A stretch of DNA of 21,623 bases. Source: Acidobacteriota bacterium (GTDB taxonomy: Bacteria; Acidobacteriota; Vicinamibacteria; Marinacidobacterales; SMYC01). Every line of letters begins with the position of its first letter. The first letter of the stretch is position 1. The stretch is from positions 1 to 21,623 of the forward strand of contig JAJCXL010000233.1 of NCBI GenBank assembly GCA_029263435.1, given 5' to 3'. This document shows positions 7,339 to 13,973 of this stretch, one piece after another. Under the pieces are notes generated by a model. That model was given only the letters and a program-made list of their open reading frames with translations, did no database searches and was not told the origin of the DNA. The translations under genes were made by a program, and so were the position numbers.

Positions 7339-8067
7339 GTGGCGAGTCCAGGGCTTCAGCTTCACGTTTCAGAGGCGATCTTCGAGGCGTTTTCCGGGCT
7401 CCACCTGGGCGTCCTCGTTCTGCGCGACGTCGTGAACTCAACGGAGGACACATTCGTTCGGGATCTCGAGCGTGCCCAGGATCGGGCGAAAGAAGCGATC
7501 GGCGCGACTCCCGTAACGGAGCACCCGCGCATTCACTGTTGGCGCGACGCGTACCGGCAATTTGGAGCGAAACCGAAGAAATACCCTTCTTCCATCGAGA
7601 ACCTCGTACGGCGAAGCCTCAAAGGTGAGCGATTGCGCTCCATCAACCCTCTCGTCGATATCTACAACATCGTGTCGCTCGAACATTTGATCCCGGTGGG
7701 CGGCGAGGACCTGGACGCGGTCGTTGGAGATATCAGGCTGCGTCGGGCGGGCGTTGACGAGCCTGCGGTGGCGCTGTTGGGTGAAGACCTACCCCGTCCA
7801 CCCAAAGAGGGCGAGGTGATCTATGCCGACGACGTCGGCGCGATCTGCCGTCGATGGAATTGGAAGGAGGCAGCGAGAACGAAGCTCACACCGGAGACCC
7901 AAAATGCCGTTTTGGTGCTCGAAGCGCTTCCGCCGGTGGGCCGATCGGATCTCGAGGCCGCGATGGAGGATCTAGCTCAGAGGCTGACTCGAGTCGTCGG
8001 CGGAGACGTCCACCAAAGCCTGGTGCAGGCCGAAGCCTCGTCGGTTCAACTGTTGAGTCGTGGCTGA
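7339..8067 (+). CDS. B3/B4 tRNA-editing-like domain protein (COG3382 family)
   Basis: The 242-residue protein matches the family of free-standing B3/B4 domains related to the editing domain of the phenylalanyl-tRNA synthetase beta subunit. Recognisable blocks are WRDAYRQFGAKPKKYPSSIE (about residues 68-87), the SINPLVDIYNIVSLEHLIPV segment, GGEDLDAVVGDIRLR, EVIYADD and CRRWNWKEAARTKLT. Proteins of this kind are thought to clear mischarged tRNA or related amino-acyl compounds, but a specific substrate is not established for this clade. It starts with GTG, preceded by a modest GGA, 22 bases after the fabI stop. A shared transcript with fabI is likely. No synthetase gene is nearby. It converges on the M20 peptidase gene with a 30-base gap. 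Confidence 0.85.
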   Translation: MASPGLQLHVSEAIFEAFSGLHLGVLVLRDVVNSTEDTFVRDLERAQDRAKEAIGATPVTEHPRIHCWRDAYRQFGAKPKKYPSSIENLVRRSLKGERLRSINPLVDIYNIVSLEHLIPVGGEDLDAVVGDIRLRRAGVDEPAVALLGEDLPRPPKEGEVIYADDVGAICRRWNWKEAARTKLTPETQNAVLVLEALPPVGRSDLEAAMEDLAQRLTRVVGGDVHQSLVQAEASSVQLLSRG

Positions 8068-8105
8068 GCCCGAAAGCTCAGGCGCTCGCGGATGGGCTCA
8101 GCGCC
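8065..8105. terminator. Inverted repeats across a convergent gene junction
   Basis: TGAGCCC at 8065-8071 pairs with GGGCTCA at 8094-8100. An alternative stem is GGCGCT at 8081-8086 with AGCGCC at 8100-8105. They span the gap between two convergent stop codons, a place where a bidirectional terminator is expected. Neither strand has a U-tract, so intrinsic termination is not proven. Confidence 0.3.
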
Positions 8106-9492
8106 CCCGGCCCATTTCGCCGACCCTCCTGAAGTAGTCGGCAAAAGCCAGCATCCCGCCCTCGGCTTGACGCCAGTCGAAGTTCTCGTTTGGCGCGTGG
8201 TAGCCATGCTCCGGGAGGGACAACCCGAGAAAGAAGACCGGCGCGTCGAGGACGTTCTCCATCGACACCACCGCTCCGATCGAGCCGCCTTCCCGGACGA
8301 AGACGGGGTCTTTCTCGAAGGCGAAGCGCATCGCGGCACGGATGGCATCGGGATGAGGGCCATCGATGCGTCCGCGATAGGCCGGCAGCCCGTGCTCGAT
8401 CTCCACCTCTGCGTCCGGGTTTTGTTCCTTCACGAAAGACTCGACCAATCGAGCGATCTTGTCGGTGTCCATGTTGGGTACGAGCCGGCACGAGACGATG
8501 GCCGTCGCGCGCGGGGGGACGATCGTCTTGACGCCAGGCCCCTGATAGCCGCCGGAGATCCCGTGTACCTCGAAGGTCGGGGCACACCAAATGCGCTTCA
8601 TGATCTCCACCGGATCCTCGACTCTCAGGGATTTGAACTCGTGGTCTCGCATGAAAGCCTCGGTCGTGAACCCCGATTTCTGTAGATCCGCGAGCTCGGC
8701 CTCGGTGGGCTCGACGACATCGTCGTAGAAGCCCGGGATCTTGACTTCACCGGTCCGGGCGTCGAAACATGCCGCGATGAGCTGGCAGAGCTCGGCCACC
8801 GGATTGCGCGCCGCCCCGCCAGCCGTGCCGGAGTGCTGATCCGTGGCACCGGTCTCGAGGCTGATTCGAAAGCCCTGAAGCCCTCTCAGCCCAGCCGGGC
8901 AAGCGGGTTGCTCCCGAGATACCCAGACCGTGTCGGAGACGACGATGGAGTCGGTTTTCATTCGCTCGGTGTGCTTCTTGATGGTGGACTCGAAATGCGG
9001 GCTTCCTATCTCCTCTTCCGCTTCCCACAAGAAATGAATGTTGACGGGCGCATCGTGCGCGATGGCGTATTTCGCGCCCCACAAGGCCGCGAGGGCCGGG
9101 CCTTTGTCGTCCGTCGTGCCGCGCCCCCAGTAGCGATCTCGATCCTTCGTGAACTTGAAAGGGTCGCTCCTCCAGCCCTCCGCGAGCTCCGCGGGCTGAA
9201 CGTCGAGGTGGTTGTAGACCGTGATCGTCGGAGCGTCCGGATCGTGGTCGAACCTCGCATGCAAGAGTGGGTGGCCACCGGTCTCGAGGACGCGGGTCTC
9301 GGCGCCGAGCTGTGTCATCAACGCGGCGGCCTGCGACACCACCGAAGACACGTCCGTGTGATGTTTAGGATCCGCTGAAACGCTCGGGATCTCGACCAGC
9401 TCGCGTAGTGTTTTTTCGTAGCTGCCGCGCTGGGATTCGCTGTAATCGAGCAGGGACTTGCGGGTAAAACCTTTGTGGATGGGACTGGCCAT
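8098..9492 (-). CDS. M20-family metallo-dipeptidase
   Basis: This is a 464-residue (from the ATG at 9492) di-zinc peptidase of the M20 dipeptidase branch (CNDP/DUG1/PepV-like layout). Visible metal and catalytic residues are His95 with Asp97 (YNHLDVQP), bridging Asp128 (GRGTTDDKGP), the general base and ligand pair Glu160-Glu161 (EAEEEIGS), Asp187 (VVSDT) and the C-terminal HGYHAPNE histidine. The lid or dimerisation domain is inserted in between, including LETGATDQHSG and the GGYQGPG segment. The protein probably cleaves short peptides in the cytoplasm, since no signal peptide is seen. A second ATG at 9525 would add 11 residues. I prefer 9492 because GAGGA lies upstream of it, though at a long spacing of about 13 bases. 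Confidence 0.92.
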   Translation of the reverse strand: MASPIHKGFTRKSLLDYSESQRGSYEKTLRELVEIPSVSADPKHHTDVSSVVSQAAALMTQLGAETRVLETGGHPLLHARFDHDPDAPTITVYNHLDVQPAELAEGWRSDPFKFTKDRDRYWGRGTTDDKGPALAALWGAKYAIAHDAPVNIHFLWEAEEEIGSPHFESTIKKHTERMKTDSIVVSDTVWVSREQPACPAGLRGLQGFRISLETGATDQHSGTAGGAARNPVAELCQLIAACFDARTGEVKIPGFYDDVVEPTEAELADLQKSGFTTEAFMRDHEFKSLRVEDPVEIMKRIWCAPTFEVHGISGGYQGPGVKTIVPPRATAIVSCRLVPNMDTDKIARLVESFVKEQNPDAEVEIEHGLPAYRGRIDGPHPDAIRAAMRFAFEKDPVFVREGGSIGAVVSMENVLDAPVFFLGLSLPEHGYHAPNENFDWRQAEGGMLAFADYFRRVGEMGRGR

Positions 9493-9560
9493 CGATGGGA
9501 TCTGTTCCTCTCGTAAGCCAAGCATACTGACACCGCGACGTCTTCGTCAACGCCCCAGGC

Positions 9561-9604
9561 GGTGTCGGGAAACACCCATAGCCCGTGGGGAAAGCGCCAC
9601 GGGC
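9561..9604. promoter_or_regulatory. Twin hairpins in the M20/kinase divergent region
   Basis: Two adjacent inverted repeats occur. GGTGT and ACACC lie at 9561-9565 and 9572-9576. A stronger perfect 8-bp pair, GCCCGTGG and CCACGGGC, lies at 9581-9588 and 9597-9604. The gap of 252 bases between the divergent genes holds no supportable gene. There is no U-tract. The hairpins may sit in the 5' leader of either transcript or form an operator. Confidence 0.35.
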
Positions 9605-9744
9605 GAACTTGGAATTTGCGGGGATCGGGCGGTAGTCGATGCCATGCATTTCCGTAAACTGTTGATTAGTCGTTAGTTCTGTTCTTGGCTGCGGGTGGAT
9701 GAGAGTGGAATGTTTCTTGCGTATAGCTTTGTCGGAGGCAATCC

Positions 9745-10650
9745 ATGAGCTCGACCGAGAACGACCCGCTCATCGGCAAACGATTGAGGGAGTACATCAT
9801 CCTCGAGCTCGTGGGACGCGGTGGAATGGCCAAGGTCTACACGGCGCGCCACGGGCTGCTCGACGAGATTCGAGCGATCAAGTTCCTCCGGCCCGAGCTT
9901 CGCGAGCGCGAAGACTGTATCGCTCGGTTCCGAAGAGAAGCCCAGGTAATGGTGCGGCTTCGACACGAGAACTTGGTGATGCTGCACGAGTTCGGAACCG
10001 TCGGCAACGAGCTGTTCTTTCTCGTGATGGAGTATTTGGAGGGGGAGAGCCTCCGCAAACGGTTGCGGCGAAACAGCTGGCTCCCGCCGGGCGACGCCGT
10101 CGCTATCGTTCAGCAGGTAGCGAAAGGGCTCGCCGAAGCGCACAAGCACGGCATCGTGCATCGCGACATCTCACCGGACAACATATTGATGGTTCCTGGA
10201 CCGCATCGCGACATCGCCAAGGTCATCGACTTCGGCATCGCGAAGAGCCTCGCGCCCGGGGCGGGAAAGATCACCCAAACGATGAAGCTCGTGGGGAAAG
10301 CCGAGTACGTGGCACCCGAGCAAATCTCGGGCCCCACGAACGAAGACGGCTCGGATGCTCTGGATGCCCGTGCGGATATCTACTCTCTCGGCGTGACGTT
10401 CTATGAGCTCCTGACGGGTGCGAAGCCGTTCGAGGCCAAGAACTCGAAGGCGTATCTCATCAAACATCTCACCGAAGAGCCGCGGCCGCTTTCCGAGACC
10501 AACCCTTTGATCCGAGTGGAGCCCGCCCTCGAGACGATCGTCCTGCGGATGCTCGCGAAGGAGCGAGACCAGAGGCCTTCGTCGATGGAAGTTCTCCAAC
10601 AAGAGCTCGCGGAGCTTGCTTTCGAGCCCTTGGTCGCGCCCTCCCTCTGA
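9745..10650 (+). CDS. Cytoplasmic Hanks-type Ser/Thr protein kinase
   Basis: The 301-residue protein is essentially one kinase domain without a membrane segment or sensor domain. Motifs in order: glycine loop GRGGMAKVY (24-32), ATP-anchoring Lys46 in AIKFLRP, the alphaC segment around RFRREAQ, hinge MEYLEGESL, catalytic loop HRDISPDN (Asp141, Asn146), DFG at 162-164, activation segment with a Thr-rich KITQTMKLVGKAEY, and APEQ. The catalytic-loop lysine of the usual HRDLKPEN is Ser here. Such variants occur in bacterial kinases and Asp and Asn are intact, so it is probably active. GGAGG lies about six bases before the ATG. The HlyD-like gene follows after 72 bases on the same strand, which suggests but does not prove cotranscription. 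Confidence 0.94.
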   Translation: MSSTENDPLIGKRLREYIILELVGRGGMAKVYTARHGLLDEIRAIKFLRPELREREDCIARFRREAQVMVRLRHENLVMLHEFGTVGNELFFLVMEYLEGESLRKRLRRNSWLPPGDAVAIVQQVAKGLAEAHKHGIVHRDISPDNILMVPGPHRDIAKVIDFGIAKSLAPGAGKITQTMKLVGKAEYVAPEQISGPTNEDGSDALDARADIYSLGVTFYELLTGAKPFEAKNSKAYLIKHLTEEPRPLSETNPLIRVEPALETIVLRMLAKERDQRPSSMEVLQQELAELAFEPLVAPSL

Positions 10651-10722
10651 AGAGGCGCTCCTCCGTCGGCCCCGATCGCAAGCGTCGAGCCGGGATCCGT
10701 TTTTGATACCATCGAAAGCGCG

Positions 10723-11895
10723 ATGAGGACGAGTTTCGCTCGGACGCTTCTATCTCTCGATTCCGATCGGTTTCGAGGAAGCCTCGCGGCCATTTTCACG
10801 GGCGGTATCCTCGCCGTCGTTTGGACGTCTTGGTTCGTGCTGGCGCGGGTGGCCATGTATGAAGTCTCGGGGAATGCTCGGCTCGAAGTCGGTCGTGAGC
10901 CGCACGCGGTGATGAGCCTCGTTTCCGGTCGGGTGGTAAGCAATCAGATGGTGCTGGACCAAGTGGTCGCGGAAGGTGACGTCCTCATCGAGCTGGACTC
11001 GGATCAAATCCGCTTTCGACTGGAAGAGACCCGGGCGCGGGCGGCGGGGTTGCGAGCGCAGGCCGGAACGCTGCGCCAAGAAATCGCCTCGCAGGGCCAA
11101 GCGGTGCGCGATGCCGAGCGGGCGGTGCAATCCGCTCTCGAAGAAGCCTTTGCGGTTCGCGAGCAAGCGGATGCCGCGGCACGGTTCGCTACGCAGGATG
11201 CCGCGCGCAAGGAGAGTCTTCACGATCAAGGATTGATATCGCGCGCGGAGCGTGACGCAGCGCTCATGGAGGAGGAGCAGCGTCGAAGCGCCGCGCAAGC
11301 TGCCGGGCGTGCGGTCGAGCGCCTCGACGGCGATCGCCGTTTCGAGATTAGCAGACAGACCGCCGCTTTGGCAGGACTCGAAGGGCGGTTGTTCGAGCTC
11401 GAAGCTTCCGAGCTCGAGCTCGGTGCCGTTGCGGCTCGCATCGAGCGCGAGCTGTCACTGCACACGTTGAGGGCGCCGGTGGCGGGCCGCATCGGGGACG
11501 TGACGGGGGTGCGCGTCGGCGAAGTCATCGAGATCCGTGAGCATCTAGGCACCGTCATTCCGGCCGGCGACGTTCGGATCGTCGCGGAGTTCGCCCCTCA
11601 TCGCGCCCTCGGCCGCATCCAGCCTGGCCAAAGAGCGCAGCTACGATTGGAAGGGTTTTCTTGGGTCCAATACGGAACCGTCCCGGCTACAGTGGAGCGG
11701 GTGGGGAAGGAGCCGCGCAACGACACCGTACGGGTCGAGTTGTCGCTGTCAGAGCCGAAAGCATTTCCCGTGCCCCTCAGTCATGGTCTACCCGGGACTT
11801 TGGAGGTGGAAGTCGAACGCCTGTCTCCCGCGGCGCTCGTGCTTCGCGCGGCCGGGCGCACCGTGTCGCGGCCGGTTTCTTTCGAGTCGCGGTGA
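10723..11895 (+). CDS. HlyD-family membrane-fusion (periplasmic adaptor) protein
   Basis: The 390-residue protein has a short cytoplasmic N-terminus and one membrane anchor (about 20-44). A split lipoyl-like domain follows: first half about 60-100 with VSGRVVSNQ and GDVLIELD, second half about 248-283 with LRAPVAGRIGDV. A long Ala/Glu/Arg-rich coiled-coil hairpin (about 100-245) separates the halves, and a beta-barrel region (RLEGFSWVQYGTV) comes after. Such adaptors bridge an inner-membrane pump and an outer-membrane TolC-like channel for type I secretion or drug efflux. Neither partner is visible here; the neighbours are a kinase and a LeuA-like enzyme. No convincing Shine-Dalgarno precedes the ATG. 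Confidence 0.85.
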   Translation: MRTSFARTLLSLDSDRFRGSLAAIFTGGILAVVWTSWFVLARVAMYEVSGNARLEVGREPHAVMSLVSGRVVSNQMVLDQVVAEGDVLIELDSDQIRFRLEETRARAAGLRAQAGTLRQEIASQGQAVRDAERAVQSALEEAFAVREQADAAARFATQDAARKESLHDQGLISRAERDAALMEEEQRRSAAQAAGRAVERLDGDRRFEISRQTAALAGLEGRLFELEASELELGAVAARIERELSLHTLRAPVAGRIGDVTGVRVGEVIEIREHLGTVIPAGDVRIVAEFAPHRALGRIQPGQRAQLRLEGFSWVQYGTVPATVERVGKEPRNDTVRVELSLSEPKAFPVPLSHGLPGTLEVEVERLSPAALVLRAAGRTVSRPVSFESR

Positions 11896-11915
11896 GAATG
11901 TTGTAGTTTGGGGAT

Positions 11916-13166
11916 ATGGATGGAGGACAGTTGGCGCGCGACGACTTGATCTACGACTGGAACGACCGCGAGCCCGAAGCGGGATCGAAGCTCCGAGCGA
12001 TCGAGTTCGATGACGAGACCCTCAGGGATGGATTGCAGAGCCCGTCCGTACTGTCGCCGCCCATCGAAAAGAAGGTCGAGATCCTTCATTTGATCGCGGC
12101 CATCGGAGTCCAGTCCGTCAATATCGGATTACCCGGCGCCGGCCCACACGTTCAGAAGCAAGTCCTTCGTCTCGCGCGCGAGATCGTGGACCAAAAGTTA
12201 CCGCTGACGCCGAACTGCGCGGCCCGGACTCTCGAAGCGGATATCGCACCCATCGTCGATATCTCGCAAGCAGCGGGCATCGCCATCGAGGCCGCCACCT
12301 TCATTGGGTCGAGCCCGATCCGCCAGTACGCCGAGGATTGGGAGCTCGACACCCTCGTGAAACATACCGAGAAGGCCGTGACGTTCACCGTCCGAAACGG
12401 TCTCCCGAACATGTTCGTCACTGAAGATACGACCCGCGCCCGCCCGGAAACGATCCGCAAGCTCTACACGACGGCCATCGAGTGTGGCTCTCGCCGAGTC
12501 GTGATCACCGACACCGTGGGGCATGCGACACCCAAAGGTGTTGCTGCGCTCGTGGGCTTCATGAAAGAGGTCGTCGCGGATACGGGTGAAGACGTCAAGA
12601 TCGACTGGCACGGCCACCGAGACCGAGGGTTGTCGATCCCCAACAGCCTCGAGGCGATTGTGGCCGGGGTGGACCGGGTCCATGCCTGCGCGCTCGGTAT
12701 CGGCGAGCGATGCGGCAATACTCCGATGGACATTTTGTTGGTGAATCTCAAGCTCCTCGGTTGGATCGACAACGATCTCAGCCGACTGTCCGAATATTGT
12801 CGCGTCGTCTCCGATGCGACCGGAGTTTCGATCCCGTCCAACTATCCGGTGGTTGGTCGAGACGCGTTTCGCACCGGCACCGGCGTGCATGCGGCGGCGG
12901 TCATCAAGGCGCTGAACAAGAAGGACGATTGGCTCGCGGATAGAGTTTATTCAGGGGTCCCGGCGGGCGAGTTCGGCCTTTCCCAAACCATCGAGGTCGG
13001 ACCCATGAGCGGCTTGTCCAACGTTCAGTATTGGCTGAGCTCTCGGGGAATACCGACCGATGAAGCGTTGGTCAAGCAAGTGTTCCAAGCGGCGAAGTCC
13101 TCCAACCACGTGCTCGAAGACGGTGAGATCGAGCGCATCGTCCGCGATTTTCAAGAAAACGCTTGA
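11916..13166 (+). CDS. LeuA/homocitrate-synthase-like DRE-TIM acyltransferase
   Basis: The 416-residue protein belongs to the HMGL-like/DRE-TIM metallolyase superfamily. It has the N-terminal DETLRDGLQSP (Arg37-Asp38), Glu170 in FVTED, the metal-binding pair His232 and His234 in WHGHRDRGL, and the GIGERCGNTPMD loop typical of isopropylmalate and homocitrate synthases. It should condense acetyl-CoA with a 2-keto acid, but the acceptor is not evident. The C-terminal LeuA regulatory domain is absent, as in NifV-like or short IPMS forms. The usual RDGEQ is RDGLQ, as in HMG-CoA lyases. No leuB, leuC or leuD is nearby. The start has no strong Shine-Dalgarno. It lies 20 bases after the HlyD gene and abuts lpxA. 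Confidence 0.85.
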   Translation: MDGGQLARDDLIYDWNDREPEAGSKLRAIEFDDETLRDGLQSPSVLSPPIEKKVEILHLIAAIGVQSVNIGLPGAGPHVQKQVLRLAREIVDQKLPLTPNCAARTLEADIAPIVDISQAAGIAIEAATFIGSSPIRQYAEDWELDTLVKHTEKAVTFTVRNGLPNMFVTEDTTRARPETIRKLYTTAIECGSRRVVITDTVGHATPKGVAALVGFMKEVVADTGEDVKIDWHGHRDRGLSIPNSLEAIVAGVDRVHACALGIGERCGNTPMDILLVNLKLLGWIDNDLSRLSEYCRVVSDATGVSIPSNYPVVGRDAFRTGTGVHAAAVIKALNKKDDWLADRVYSGVPAGEFGLSQTIEVGPMSGLSNVQYWLSSRGIPTDEALVKQVFQAAKSSNHVLEDGEIERIVRDFQENA

Positions 13167-13171
13167 CACCC

Positions 13172-13948
13172 GTGGCCATTCACGAGACGGCCATCGTCAG
13201 CTCCGAAGCCCAGATCCACCCGACGGTCACGATCGGACCTTTCGCGATCGTGGAGGACGATGTCGAAGTGTCTGAAGGTACCCGGGTTGCCGCTCACGCC
13301 GTTCTCAAGAACGGGCTTCGGGTCGGTGCGCGAGTGGCGATCCATGAAGGTGCGGTGCTCGGGGGGACCCCGCAGGACTTGAAGTTCTCAGGTGCTGCCA
13401 GCCGTGCGATCGTTGGCGATGACTGCGTGATCCGAGAGTTCGCCACCATTCACCGGAGCGCGATGCCCGGTGGGGAGACTCGCGTGGGTCGAAGTTGTTT
13501 TCTCATGGCGTACGGACACGTGGCGCATGACTGCGTCATCGGTGACTCCGTCATCATTGCGAGCTACGTGGCGCTCGCCGGCCACGTGGAGGTAGGCGAC
13601 GGTGCTTTCATTTCGGGGGGGGCTGCGATCCACCAACACTCCAAAGTGGGCGAGCTGTCGATGGTGGGCGGAGGCTCGAAAGTCAACCTCGACGTGCCTC
13701 CTTTCGTCATCGTCGACGGAGTTCCCGCGACGGCCGTCGGGCTGAACAAAGTCGGATTGCGCCGGCACGGGGTGTCCGACGAGGACATCCTCGCCCTCAA
13801 GCTCGCTTATCGAACGCTGTTCCGAGAAAAGCGAGCTCGACTCGACGCGCTCGAAATCATAGGCGCGATGAAAAACGCGCGCGCACTCAGGCTCGCGGAG
13901 TTCGTAACCCAGAGCAAGCGCGGTGTGTGTCGCGCTCGGGTGCGCTGA
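13172..13948 (+). CDS. lpxA: Acyl-ACP:UDP-N-acetylglucosamine O-acyltransferase
   Basis: LpxA performs the first step of lipid A synthesis, moving a hydroxyacyl chain from ACP to UDP-GlcNAc on a trimeric left-handed beta helix in the cytoplasm. The hexapeptide-repeat pattern runs through residues 1-180. The E. coli active-site histidines have clear counterparts: His116, the catalytic His119 (GHVAHDC), His138 (LAGHVEV) and His154 (AIHQHS). The nucleotide-site DVPPFV and a helical C-terminus follow, and the length of 258 is normal. The GTG at 13172 aligns best with family starts. A TTG at 13163 would overlap the upstream stop codon. The usual lpxD-fabZ-lpxA-lpxB cluster is absent; the gene instead follows a LeuA-like gene by five bases, suggesting translational coupling. 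Confidence 0.94.
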   Translation: MAIHETAIVSSEAQIHPTVTIGPFAIVEDDVEVSEGTRVAAHAVLKNGLRVGARVAIHEGAVLGGTPQDLKFSGAASRAIVGDDCVIREFATIHRSAMPGGETRVGRSCFLMAYGHVAHDCVIGDSVIIASYVALAGHVEVGDGAFISGGAAIHQHSKVGELSMVGGGSKVNLDVPPFVIVDGVPATAVGLNKVGLRRHGVSDEDILALKLAYRTLFREKRARLDALEIIGAMKNARALRLAEFVTQSKRGVCRARVR

Positions 13949-13973
13949 ACCTGCCTTCGCACCAAAGGCTATG

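Noticed and set aside
9745..10650. Kinase as a pseudokinase because of the missing catalytic-loop lysine
   Set aside because: Lys46, Asp141, Asn146 and the DFG aspartate are all present, and the Ser variant of the loop occurs in otherwise typical bacterial kinases.
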